A stretch of DNA of 64,000 nt from Geobacillus sp. 46C-IIa (GTDB taxonomy: Bacteria > Bacillota > Bacilli > Bacillales > Anoxybacillaceae). A program made the translations under genes and the position numbers. Of this stretch, positions 54,690-63,324 are shown in pieces. The stretch covers positions 2,982,001 through 3,046,000 of the forward strand of contig NZ_CP061474.1 of the NCBI RefSeq assembly GCF_014679505.1. Reading direction: 5' to 3'. Every line of letters starts with the position of its first letter. Position 1 is the first letter of the stretch. Below the pieces are notes generated by a model. The model worked only from the letters and a program-made list of their open reading frames with translations. It had not been told where the DNA came from and did no database searches.

Positions 54690-56696
54690 ATGAGCACCCG
54701 TTTATTCGCCCCGGCGGCTCCTATGACGCTTTATCCGCACGAGCAAGAATGTGCACAATTCATCCGGAAACGGTTCCCTGACCGGCTTCCTGCCTACTTC
54801 CGCCATGTCGAGCGGGCGCGAACAACGATGTTGCAACGAACTGTCGCCGCGTTGCTGCGGGAGGACGTATTCGGTCTATACTCCCATTCCTACAACTTGC
54901 AAGTGATCGGCTCAGTGTATCTCACGAACTGGCACGGGCTGACGCCGGAATGGGAACCGGTCGTCCGCCAGCTGCCGGCCGCCCATTTGCAGGAAGGGAT
55001 CATGTATAAATTGTTCCCCGTTGCCCCCGGCCAATGTTTGCTGATCCCGATCCACGGCGAATCCGCTTTCCGCCAATGCGACGTCGGTGAAGAAATCATT
55101 TGGGTTAGAAACGGCATTCAAACGGTCCAAGACGCCGTTTCCCTTCTTTCCGTGCTAGCGCCGTGCATCAAAGCGGCCGGCGAGGAACACGCATGGGCAC
55201 AGCTGGCGAAAGAATTGGAAAACGGAACCGCCAACTTGGCGCTTGCCTATTGGCACTTTGAGGAAACTTGCCGGATGATGCGGACGGAAGCTGACGACTT
55301 GTTTGCCTACATTGAACAGCGGCGGAGCGACCCGTCATTTTGCCCGACACTGTTTTTCGAACAGCTTTGCATTGAAGGGCATCATCTCCATCCAAGCGCC
55401 AAAACGAAGCTGCCGATGTCTGCGGAGGATGTGTTTGCCTACTCGGCGGAGTTTGGCGGTCGACCGCAGCTGCAGATCGTCGCCGTCCGACGCAATTTGT
55501 GCGAGTTCCATTTTGACGGATACGAGGATCCGAACACCTTCTTGCTCGACCATTTTCCGGCGCTACGCGGCCTGGTTGCAGAACGCTTTCGGCAAGCGAA
55601 CAAGAGGCTGGAAGACTATGTGCTCGTACCTGTCCACCCTTGGCAATACGAGCATATCATTCCTGACACCTACCGTGAGGAACTGCGCGACGGCCGCCTT
55701 TGGCTGATCGAAGGGGCAACGATCCCGGCGCAGGCGACCGCCTCATTCCGGACCGTTTTGGCGAAAGAAGCGCCGTTGTATATAAAAACCGCCGTCCATA
55801 GCCAAATGACCTCGACGGTCAGGTCCATTTCACCCCAGTCGGCCAACAACGGCGCGGCGTACAGCCGGTTGTTTCGCACGATTATGGAAAGGGAAAACAT
55901 ATTGTCCGGCCTCTTTCTTCCCGTTTGTGAAATCGGCGGCTGCTCGTTCCGCTCGGAAGACCCAAAAAAAGCACGGAACTTATCGGTCATTTATCGTGAA
56001 GGGATGGACCGTTTCATCGGCGAAGGGGAAGTCGCCATTGCCGGCACCTCCTTATATGCCCCATCTCCATTTAGCGGCCAGCCGATCATCGTGGAGATCA
56101 TCGAAGCGTACGGCCGCGGGTGCGGCCAGCCATCGTCCCACGAAGCGGCGCTTTCCTTTCTTCACGAGTACGCCGCCATCGCCGTCCGCGGCTTTTTGAC
56201 GCTGCTTGTCAAATACGGCATCGGACTCGAAGGACATTTACAAAATACGATTCCTGTCTTTCGACAAGGAAAACCGGTCAAATTGCTGTTTCGCGACTGG
56301 GGCGGCATCCGCCTGTACCGGCCGCGCCTTGAGCGCCAAGGGCTCGAGATCGATGTCCGGCCGGAATCGATCACCGTCACCGACGATTTGCGTGAAGCGC
56401 AAAACAAAGTGTTTTATACGGTCTTTCAAAATCAGCTTGGGGAAATCATCCGGCACATCAGCCGCCGATGGGGCATCGCTGAGGAACAAGGCTGGGCGTG
56501 CGTCCGCCGCCAATGTGATGCGGTGTTTGCCGAATTGGCGAAAGATCCGAGCCTAACGTTAGCGGTGGACGAAGACCGCGAAGCTTTATACCGGCCGTTC
56601 GTCGACCATAAGGCGCTGACAAAAATGCGGCTGCAGCCAGAGGCGAAGACATATTGTTTCGTTTCCGTGCCGAATCCGCTAGCAATAAGCCGATAA
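54690..56696 (+). CDS. NIS siderophore synthetase (IucA/IucC family), second
   Basis: The 668-residue enzyme is a clear paralogue of the preceding one, with HPSAKTKLPMS near residue 235, VHPWQYEHIIPD, VHSQMTSTVRSISPQSANNG, GLEGHLQNTIPVF and RDWGGIRLYRPR. Two different condensations are therefore likely in the pathway, as in vibrioferrin, staphyloferrin and aerobactin synthesis. The ATG at 54690 is ten bases from AAAGGGAGG; an ATG at 54681 overlapping the previous stop is almost touching that site and is less likely. Confidence 0.9.
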   Translation: MSTRLFAPAAPMTLYPHEQECAQFIRKRFPDRLPAYFRHVERARTTMLQRTVAALLREDVFGLYSHSYNLQVIGSVYLTNWHGLTPEWEPVVRQLPAAHLQEGIMYKLFPVAPGQCLLIPIHGESAFRQCDVGEEIIWVRNGIQTVQDAVSLLSVLAPCIKAAGEEHAWAQLAKELENGTANLALAYWHFEETCRMMRTEADDLFAYIEQRRSDPSFCPTLFFEQLCIEGHHLHPSAKTKLPMSAEDVFAYSAEFGGRPQLQIVAVRRNLCEFHFDGYEDPNTFLLDHFPALRGLVAERFRQANKRLEDYVLVPVHPWQYEHIIPDTYREELRDGRLWLIEGATIPAQATASFRTVLAKEAPLYIKTAVHSQMTSTVRSISPQSANNGAAYSRLFRTIMERENILSGLFLPVCEIGGCSFRSEDPKKARNLSVIYREGMDRFIGEGEVAIAGTSLYAPSPFSGQPIIVEIIEAYGRGCGQPSSHEAALSFLHEYAAIAVRGFLTLLVKYGIGLEGHLQNTIPVFRQGKPVKLLFRDWGGIRLYRPRLERQGLEIDVRPESITVTDDLREAQNKVFYTVFQNQLGEIIRHISRRWGIAEEQGWACVRRQCDAVFAELAKDPSLTLAVDEDREALYRPFVDHKALTKMRLQPEAKTYCFVSVPNPLAISR

Positions 56697-56708
56697 GGGG
56701 AATTCGAT

Positions 56709-57947
56709 ATGCTTCTGACATCGAAAAAACCGTCCCCTTCCTTCGCATTATTTTGGCGCCCGTTCCGTATTTATTGGGGCGGAACGCTGCCGGCCCGCAT
56801 CGGGGAGTGGGCTGATTTCATCGTTTTAAACTGGGCCGTGCTGCAGCTTTCCCGCTCGCCGCTCGACCTCGGCGTTCTCAACGTTTGCCGGCTGCTGCCG
56901 ATTTTTCTATTCAGTTGGCTCGGTGGCGTGCTCGCCGACCGCCTTCCGCGGCGCCAAGTGCTGGCCGCCTCCTTGCTTGGCATGGCAGGTTTTACTTTGG
57001 TGATTGCTTGGTTGCTGTGCGAGCCGTCTTTACTCATTTGGCTGTTTGCCGCTGTCTTCGTCCGTTCGGTTTTTATGGCCATTGAGACGGCGGTACGCAA
57101 TGCGTATATCGCTGATCTTGTTCCAGGCGCGGCACTCTCGAGCGCCATTTCACTGCATACCGCCGCGCTTCATATCGGAAAAATGTTCGGGCCGGCGGCG
57201 GCCGGATGGTGGCTCGCTTCGATGGATGGCGTCCCGCTGCTTGTCGTCTACAGCGCGATGCTCATTATCGCCGCTCTTGCGGTATCGTCTTTAGAGGACG
57301 GCCGTCCCCGCCGCCCGGCTGTGCGTCCGGCGGAAGGCGACAAAGGGGAAGCCATCCGTTATATCAGGGACACCCCGCTCATCCGAGCGCTGCTCGCCCT
57401 TTCGGTCATCCCGATGACGTTCGGCTTTGCCTATTCGGCTATCACCCCGCTTCTTGTTGACGCGTTGGCCAAAGGTGATGCCGAGGATTTCGCCTTGCTG
57501 CTTTCCGTCTCATCTGCCGGCGCACTGCTTGGCACGACTTGGCTTTCCTTTCGGCCGGTCAAGGCGGTCGGCAAATGGCTGATCGTTTCGTTGCTCGCCT
57601 TTTCTTTATCGTTGCTTCTATGGATCGTCTCGTTTGAACATCAGCTGCTTTGCCTTGCCGCCATGGCGTTGGCCGGGCTGACCGGGCAACTGTATCGGAC
57701 GCTATGCCGCCTAGCCGTCCAACTGACCGTTCCGGATCAGTTGCGCGGGCGGATTATGAGCATCGCCTTAATGGACCGCGGCTTCATCCCGCTTGGCACG
57801 CTTTTGCTTACCGCCATTGCCGAGTACGCGGGGGCAAAAACCGCCGGCTATGCGATGGGATGGCTTTGTCTTCTTTGCGTCCTTGCCTTTTGGCGGCGAA
57901 AAGAACTATGGAACATCTCCACAGGAGGACGAACATGGAACGATTGA
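56709..57947 (+). CDS. MFS transporter, probable siderophore exporter
   Basis: The 412-residue protein has about twelve membrane helices and the MFS inter-helix motif GGVLADRLPRRQVLAAS near residue 73. ISLHTAALHIGKMFGPAAAG is typical of the exporters of the EntS group. Its location between the synthetases and the decarboxylase gives it the role played by SbnD, SfaA or PvsC in related clusters, namely export of the finished siderophore. It overlaps the decarboxylase gene by 13 bases. Confidence 0.85.
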   Translation: MLLTSKKPSPSFALFWRPFRIYWGGTLPARIGEWADFIVLNWAVLQLSRSPLDLGVLNVCRLLPIFLFSWLGGVLADRLPRRQVLAASLLGMAGFTLVIAWLLCEPSLLIWLFAAVFVRSVFMAIETAVRNAYIADLVPGAALSSAISLHTAALHIGKMFGPAAAGWWLASMDGVPLLVVYSAMLIIAALAVSSLEDGRPRRPAVRPAEGDKGEAIRYIRDTPLIRALLALSVIPMTFGFAYSAITPLLVDALAKGDAEDFALLLSVSSAGALLGTTWLSFRPVKAVGKWLIVSLLAFSLSLLLWIVSFEHQLLCLAAMALAGLTGQLYRTLCRLAVQLTVPDQLRGRIMSIALMDRGFIPLGTLLLTAIAEYAGAKTAGYAMGWLCLLCVLAFWRRKELWNISTGGRTWND

Positions 57948-59140
57948 ATACTGTCATTCAAACGATCGCGAGCCGCAAGACCAAACAGCGGTCTCCGCTT
58001 TGCGCCTATGTGTATGACTTGGGAGGCCTGCGCGCCCACACAGCCAGCTTATCCGCCCCGCTTCCCCCTTCCGTGCAGCTCTTTTACGCCGTGAAGGCGA
58101 ACGCGGATGAGCGCATCTTGAAAACGATCGCGCCGCATGTCACGGGTTTTGAAGTCGCCTCGGGCGGCGAGCTGCAAAAAGTCCGCCGCCTGTTTTCCGA
58201 TGCACCGGTCATTTTCGGTGGGCCGGGAAAAACGGATGAAGAGCTTATCGCAGCGCTCGAGGAGCGCGTAACTCTTATTCATGTCGAAAGCCTTTGGGAA
58301 CTGCAGCGGCTCAGCTGGATCGCTGCCGAGCGGCAAACGACCGGGCACGTTCTCTTGCGGGTCAATTTGCGGCAAGCGGCCTCAGGCGCGACACTGCATA
58401 TGGCTGGAAAACCGACCCAATTTGGCATCGACGAACGGCACATCGCCGAAGCCATCCGTACAGCGATGCTGCTTCCGTCTATTGATCTGCAAGGATTTCA
58501 TTTTCACTCGATGTCTAATCATACCGACGAGCAGGCCCATCTTTCTTTTATCGAAACGTGCCTGTCGTTCGTCGCGCAAGCGGAAAAAACATACGGGCGG
58601 CCGTTTTCGGTCGTTAACGTTGGAGGCGGAGTCGGCGTCCATTACAACGACCCGGATCGGCAGTTTCACTGGGATTGGTTTGCCAAAGAGCTAAACTCTC
58701 TGCTGCGCCGCCATGCTTCCCAGCATTGGACAGTCATTTTCGAACTTGGCCGCTTTATCGCTGCTCATAGCGGATATTACGCTGCGGAAGTGCTCGATTT
58801 AAAAAACAATTATGGAACGTACTTTGCCATTCTTCGCGGCGGCACCCATCATCTCCGGCTGCCGGCGGCTTGGAAAATGAACCATCCGTTTCTTGTTATT
58901 CCGATCGACGAATGGCCTTACCCGTTCGGCCGCCCGTCTTTGTTTAACGAACGGGTGACGTTAGCCGGCGAGTTGTGCACGCCAAACGACGTATTGGCTC
59001 GGGATGTGCCTTGCGCCCGTTTGCGCGTCGGTGACATCGCGCTGTTCCGCTGTGCCGGCGCCTACGGCTGGGACATTTCCCATCATGACTTTCTAAGCCA
59101 CCCGCACCCGGAATTTATTTACCTTGAGCCTTCGACATAA
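57935..59140 (+). CDS. SbnH-type PLP-dependent decarboxylase of siderophore biosynthesis
   Basis: The 401-residue enzyme belongs to the fold-type III (diaminopimelate/ornithine decarboxylase-like) family. The PLP lysine is in FYAVKANADERIL, the phosphate-binding glycine loop in NVGGGVGVHYND, and the active-site cysteine in LAGELCTPNDV. It matches S. aureus SbnH closely by memory, including ATLHMAGKPTQFGI and the ending GWDISHHDFLSHPHPEFIYL. SbnH decarboxylates citryl-diaminopropionate during staphyloferrin B synthesis, and PvsE plays a similar part for vibrioferrin. Here it closes the operon. The start is supported by AGGAGGACGAAC. Confidence 0.88.
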   Translation: MERLNTVIQTIASRKTKQRSPLCAYVYDLGGLRAHTASLSAPLPPSVQLFYAVKANADERILKTIAPHVTGFEVASGGELQKVRRLFSDAPVIFGGPGKTDEELIAALEERVTLIHVESLWELQRLSWIAAERQTTGHVLLRVNLRQAASGATLHMAGKPTQFGIDERHIAEAIRTAMLLPSIDLQGFHFHSMSNHTDEQAHLSFIETCLSFVAQAEKTYGRPFSVVNVGGGVGVHYNDPDRQFHWDWFAKELNSLLRRHASQHWTVIFELGRFIAAHSGYYAAEVLDLKNNYGTYFAILRGGTHHLRLPAAWKMNHPFLVIPIDEWPYPFGRPSLFNERVTLAGELCTPNDVLARDVPCARLRVGDIALFRCAGAYGWDISHHDFLSHPHPEFIYLEPST

Positions 59141-59144
59141 CAAA

Positions 59145-59174
59145 GCGGGCCTCCATTTGGAAGCCCGCTCGTTT
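59145..59174. terminator. Bidirectional terminator after the siderophore operon
   Basis: GCGGGCCTCC pairs, with one mismatch, with GGAAGCCCGC. It separates the convergent siderophore and RDD genes. Confidence 0.65.
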
Positions 59175-59180
59175 CCTTGT

Positions 59181-59594
59181 TTACACCGGCGGCTTTTCCG
59201 TTGTGACGTACGTGCCGGCGATAAAATCGTGAATCGACCGTTTGTCTTCCCTTGCGGCCACCATAATCGCGCTGATGATCAGGCCGATGCCAAACGTGAT
59301 AAAATAAACGATTCCACCGACGAACGAGCGCAAAAACATCGTGCCGATGCCGACTTTGCCGCCGTTGACTTTCGCGATTCGAATGCCAATCATCCGTTTG
59401 CCGACCGTGTACCCGTACCAAACGGCTGGAACAATTAAGGCGTAAAGCAAGTTGGCCAAGGTCGTAAACCAGTTCGTTTCCATACTGCCCGTAATCAAAT
59501 AGCCGATGACCGAAATCGGAATGCCGACCACAATAGCGTCCAACAAGCTAGCCAACAGCCGCTTCCAAAATCCAGCCGGGTTCGTCACCGCCAT
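59181..59594 (-). CDS. RDD-family membrane protein
   Basis: The 137-residue protein has the RDD pattern: an arginine followed by LLASLLDAIVVGIP in the first helix, two further membrane segments, and the GKRMIGIRIAKVNGGKVG loop. Some RDD proteins have been linked to ion or sodium transport, but most have no assigned function. It is a single gene with a normal start; no functional link to its neighbours is evident. Confidence 0.85.
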   Translation of the reverse strand: MAVTNPAGFWKRLLASLLDAIVVGIPISVIGYLITGSMETNWFTTLANLLYALIVPAVWYGYTVGKRMIGIRIAKVNGGKVGIGTMFLRSFVGGIVYFITFGIGLIISAIMVAAREDKRSIHDFIAGTYVTTEKPPV

Positions 59595-59881
59595 ATGCCT
59601 TCCCCCTTCCTGCCTTTTCTATATTGTATTCGTCATCAACAGTACAATTGTCATTTTAACCTAAATTCAGGCAAGAAATCCATACGATCAAGGGCGGTCA
59701 AGACTTTCCGGTCCAGAGTTCTGAGCCATCTTCGAATCGGCGAAGACGAAAAGTTTCCCTAAAAGGGTGGTATTTGTGAAAAATCCGTATATAGTAAACT
59801 AAAAAGCATTCCCTTTGCGTGATGAGCTCAGCAGCTGGCATGGGCAGACGGCGACATTTTTCATGAAAGGCATGACAACGT
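59595..59881. other. Divergent intergenic region upstream of RDD and TauE genes
   Basis: No gene was found in these 287 bases. An AT-rich part near 59780-59800 (GTATATAGTAAACT) may hold the promoter of the permease gene. Confidence 0.4.
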
Positions 59882-60613
59882 ATGTGGGAGCTTATTTTCG
59901 TATTTGCCATTCTGTTTGTCGGCAGTTTGATTCAAGGGGCGAGCGGATTTGGTTTCGGCTTGTTTTCTATGGGGCTTTTGCCGATTTTATTAACCTTTAA
60001 GGACAGCACATTATTAGTGCTCGCTTTGACGATCCTTATATCACTCCACGTGGCGGTCAAGTTCAGAAAATCCATTCGCGGCAAAGACCTTCTTTTGATT
60101 TTGAGTTTCGCCTTAGCGGGGCGCGTGTTGTCATTCTTTATCCTGAATTTCTACGGCGAGACAGAGGTCATGCGAAAACTGTTGAGCCTTGTGCTCATTG
60201 GGATGGTCATTTATCTTTATATGAGCGAAAAAAACGCTTATGCCCCATCATTTGAAAAGCCTGTCTTTCCTATGTTGATCGGTCTGATCGGCGGAATGAT
60301 CGGGGGAATCTTCGCCGTAGGCGGTCCTTTTTTCGTCTTTTACTTTCTGATGCGCTATAAAGAAAAAGAAAGCTATAATGCCAATCTCCAAGCGTCCTTT
60401 GTCATTATGAATAGTTTTACGATCGTTTTGCATGGCATTCATGGAGACTTTACCGATTCGTTCGTTCTTTACTTTTTGCTTGGGGCCATTGCTGTATTAG
60501 CAGGTGTACGCGCAGGGCTGAAATGGTTTGAACGCCTGCCGCATACACGGATCAAAAATGTGGCTTCTTTCATTGTGTTTGCAGCGGGAATGAATTTGTT
60601 GATCTTTTCGTAG
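59882..60613 (+). CDS. TauE/SafE-family membrane permease
   Basis: The 243-residue protein has seven or eight hydrophobic helices and the two duplicated family signatures, GSLIQGASGFGFGLFSMGLLP near the N-terminus (positions 15-35) and GLIGGMIGGIFAVGGPFFVFY near residue 137. Members export sulfite, sulfoacetate or other small organic anions. Substrate is not predictable from the sequence. The ATG has AAAGG 11 bases upstream. It lies alone between the RDD gene and the partner-switching operon. Confidence 0.85.
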   Translation: MWELIFVFAILFVGSLIQGASGFGFGLFSMGLLPILLTFKDSTLLVLALTILISLHVAVKFRKSIRGKDLLLILSFALAGRVLSFFILNFYGETEVMRKLLSLVLIGMVIYLYMSEKNAYAPSFEKPVFPMLIGLIGGMIGGIFAVGGPFFVFYFLMRYKEKESYNANLQASFVIMNSFTIVLHGIHGDFTDSFVLYFLLGAIAVLAGVRAGLKWFERLPHTRIKNVASFIVFAAGMNLLIFS

Positions 60614-60620
60614 CATGTGA

Positions 60621-60652
60621 AAAGGATGCCCGAAAAAGCGGGACATCCTTTC
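60621..60652. terminator. Hairpin after the TauE-like gene
   Basis: AAAGGATGCCCG pairs with CGGGACATCCTTT with one bulge and can act in both directions. Confidence 0.6.
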
Positions 60653-60724
60653 CACTCATACATGGGGAAACCGACCATGATCGCCGTATCGGCCAGGCTG
60701 ATATTGACAGTTTTTCTCCCCTCT

Positions 60725-62251
60725 TTACTTCAGCTTAGCGACCACCGCCGAGAAATCGTCTGAAAGCGGTTCTTTTTGGACAAAATGGCGGCGCAGGCGA
60801 GCTAACAGCGCACGCTCGTCGAGCGAAACATACGGCGCCAGCGCATCGCGAAACGCCTCGATATTTTTCCGGACAGAACCTACCTCCCCTTCGATGGCTC
60901 CATCGGAATACAACACAAGCGTCGCCCCCGGTTCATAACTCAGCTGACCGCTATCGATGAAAAGGAACGGGAGCAGCCCGATCGGCGCACAACCGCGGTC
61001 CAATTCGGCCACCGTGCCGTCCGGCTGGAACAAAAACCCCGGCGGATGGCCGGCCGATGCATATTCGATCACCCGTTCCTTCACATCAACAAGGACATAC
61101 ACGGCGGTGAAATAATACGTCATCCGTCCGTTTTCATGATACAGCTGGCGCATATGCCGGTTCAGCTCGCTGAACACTTCTTTCGGGACGATCCCTTTGC
61201 GGATGATGCCGTTAAGGAGCGAGCGGACCGACATGCAAATCAGCGATGCCGCTGCTCCGTGCCCCATCACGTCCATTAAAAAAATGCCGTACCGCTGTTT
61301 GTCGATCGGATACCATGCATACATGTCGCCCCCCAGCTCCTGCGACGGGATGTATGTTCCAGCGATGCCGATCCCATTGGCTGACAACGGCTTGCTTAAT
61401 ACGCGCTTCTGCACTTCGCGGGCCAGCTTTAAATCATCCTTCATTGCCTCAACGTAAGGCGACTCGCGGAACGGGCCGGAAAACAAAAACAAATAAAAGG
61501 AAATGCCCCCTTCTTGGTCGTGAACGGCTCGCACCGTCGTTCGCCTAACAGACACAGATCCGTTTTTCCGCCGCCAGCGCACCCGTCCTTGCCATTCCCC
61601 GCCTTCGTCAATTCCAGTTTTGATCACTTCGTAAAACCAGGAATCATAATAGCCGGCATAAAGCGTATGCAGCGGCTGACCGATGACTTCTGCACTGTAG
61701 CCGGTGATTTTCGTAAACGCCGGGTTGACGAACCGAACGGCGAACTCGCCGTCGGTCACGAGCATCGCCTGTTCGATCATGGCGTACACTTGCTCGGCGA
61801 GCCGAAGCTCGTCCCCCGCTTTTTTCACTTCAGTAATGTCCGTGACAAAGCCGCTGATCAATTTTTCTTCCTCCGCTCCGCCAAACACGGGAACCGTCCG
61901 CTCAAGCACCCAGCGCACGGACCCGTCCCGCTGGTTAACGATGCGGTATGTTTGCGTATTCACTCCAGCTTCCCAAGGGAACGCCCACTTTTCCTCCGCT
62001 TTAGCGCGGTCATCGGGATATAATATTTTCATCCATACATCCGTATCATGATAAAAGGAGGCCGGAGGCAAGCCGTATAGCTGTTCACATGACGAAGAAA
62101 TAAACAATACTTTCCTTTGATCCAGCGCCGCCAGCCAGTATACATCATCACGCGGTCCGAACAGCACGTTCATTTTTTCGAGGCTGTCGAGCAGTTCCCG
62201 CCATGTGAAGTCTTTGTAGTGTCGAAGATATTCCAAAAACCCGTTGATCAT
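60725..62251 (-). CDS. PAS-containing PP2C (SpoIIE/RsbU-type) phosphatase
   Basis: The 508-residue protein has two PAS domains (about 30-145 and 155-270, the second with VNPAFTKITGYSAEVIG) and a C-terminal SpoIIE-type phosphatase domain (about 290-505). The metal-binding residues of the phosphatase are visible in GTYIPSQELGGDMYAWYP, FLMDVMGHGAAASL and LVLYSDGAIEGE. Such enzymes dephosphorylate a STAS antagonist in response to a PAS-sensed signal, as RsbP and RsbU do in the general stress pathway. The adjacent STAS gene (six bases upstream in the message) is the probable substrate. Confidence 0.9.
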   Translation of the reverse strand: MINGFLEYLRHYKDFTWRELLDSLEKMNVLFGPRDDVYWLAALDQRKVLFISSSCEQLYGLPPASFYHDTDVWMKILYPDDRAKAEEKWAFPWEAGVNTQTYRIVNQRDGSVRWVLERTVPVFGGAEEEKLISGFVTDITEVKKAGDELRLAEQVYAMIEQAMLVTDGEFAVRFVNPAFTKITGYSAEVIGQPLHTLYAGYYDSWFYEVIKTGIDEGGEWQGRVRWRRKNGSVSVRRTTVRAVHDQEGGISFYLFLFSGPFRESPYVEAMKDDLKLAREVQKRVLSKPLSANGIGIAGTYIPSQELGGDMYAWYPIDKQRYGIFLMDVMGHGAAASLICMSVRSLLNGIIRKGIVPKEVFSELNRHMRQLYHENGRMTYYFTAVYVLVDVKERVIEYASAGHPPGFLFQPDGTVAELDRGCAPIGLLPFLFIDSGQLSYEPGATLVLYSDGAIEGEVGSVRKNIEAFRDALAPYVSLDERALLARLRRHFVQKEPLSDDFSAVVAKLK

Positions 62252-62257
62252 GAAACG

Positions 62258-62590
62258 TCATTCTCCGCTGAAATAATCGATCGCTTCCTTTTCTGTGGCG
62301 AATAATTTAATAAACGAAGAAAATTTGACAATATGGAAAATTTCCGCGAGCGACCCTGTCACTCCGGCAACGACCAGTTCTTTTTGCTGGGCTCTGGCGG
62401 CCATCACGCTGTCGGCGATCATGCCGAGCCCGGCGCTGTTGATGTAGTTGACCGCTTCCATGTTAACGATCAACTGGTCAGCCTGTTCGGCTAACAGCCG
62501 TTCAAGCGCTTGGCGAAACGATTCCACATTATTTAATGTGATATCTTCTGTCCATGTCAGTGTGCAAATTGCCCCTTGTTTCGTCTCCAT
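62258..62590 (-). CDS. STAS-domain anti-anti-sigma factor
   Basis: The 110-residue protein is of the SpoIIAA/RsbV type. The phosphorylated serine is expected in MEAVNYINSAGLGMIAD (the NSAG serine, near residue 56). In the unphosphorylated form such proteins sequester an anti-sigma or other kinase. The ATG at 62590 is six bases from GGAGGAAG; a GTG at 62611 would hide that site. It sits between the kinase and phosphatase genes in one operon. Confidence 0.9.
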   Translation of the reverse strand: METKQGAICTLTWTEDITLNNVESFRQALERLLAEQADQLIVNMEAVNYINSAGLGMIADSVMAARAQQKELVVAGVTGSLAEIFHIVKFSSFIKLFATEKEAIDYFSGE

Positions 62591-62607
62591 CCTGCTTCCT
62601 CCAATGG

Positions 62608-63012
62608 TCACTCATTTTTTTTGCATTTGCACATGCAAAGCAAAACGTTATTTCCCGTTCGCTTCACGTATACATCGTCGACAATATGGGCGATTAGCTG
62701 CAGCCCTCTGCCGCGCGGCCCGGTGTTCACGCCGTCGGTTTTGGCGACGGAAAAGCATCCCCCTCGCTGCTTCACAATAATTGTGAACTGGGTTGTGTCC
62801 ATTTTCCAAAATATTTTAAACGGTAGTCTTCCTGTTTTTTGACAATATTCATACGCGTTCGTACACGCTTCCTCCGTCGCCAAGCGAAGAAAAAGGCAGT
62901 CGCGCGGCAAAAATCCCACTTCGTTTGCCAGCTGCTCGGTAATGTCCATCGCTTTTAAAATGTCTGCCGTTTTCATGATCGTCATCGTTCGGATCATGAT
63001 CACATGCTTCAT
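62608..63012 (-). CDS. RsbW/SpoIIAB-like serine kinase (anti-sigma-type)
   Basis: The 134-residue protein has a GHKL ATPase fold: the N box is LRLATEEACTNAYEYC near residue 50, and the G box is TGPRGRGLQLIAHIVDDV near residue 105. Such kinases bind a target (often a sigma factor) and phosphorylate the STAS antagonist. The start at 63012 lies eight bases from AGGGGA; another ATG six bases earlier is nearly touching it. No sigma factor gene follows in the operon, so the target is unknown. Confidence 0.85.
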   Translation of the reverse strand: MKHVIMIRTMTIMKTADILKAMDITEQLANEVGFLPRDCLFLRLATEEACTNAYEYCQKTGRLPFKIFWKMDTTQFTIIVKQRGGCFSVAKTDGVNTGPRGRGLQLIAHIVDDVYVKRTGNNVLLCMCKCKKNE

Positions 63013-63042
63013 CGGCATTCCCCTATCTTTCTTTGCTTGCAC

Positions 63043-63282
63043 GCGCAGTCAAACGCAACATGGCAGCTTTTTCACTATAACACGCTCGGATGCTGGGAAA
63101 AACGGATTGGAATGCTATCTTTTCTTCCTTATTGTTCCACCCCTACAGGAAAAATAGTGCTTATTAATAGTGCTTATTTACTATATTATCATTATAATAC
63201 AAAATGGATTCCATTCCAATTTCCTACACTTTTTGTCCCCAGCGTTCGCTTTCGAATACAACACTTCCTTAGCTCGCATGAT
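63043..63282. other. Upstream region of the partner-switching operon
   Basis: No gene was found. A plausible operon promoter was not identified with confidence; the AT-rich stretch near 63160-63210 is the best candidate position. Confidence 0.35.
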
Positions 63283-63323
63283 AAAAAAGGAACATCATGG
63301 CTCCTATCGTCCGATGATGCTCC
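63283..63323 (-). terminator. Terminator after the LuxR-type regulator
   Basis: On the minus strand GGAGCATCAT (63323-63314) pairs with ATGATGTTCC (63298-63289), followed by TTTTTT. Confidence 0.75.
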
Positions 63324-63324
63324 C

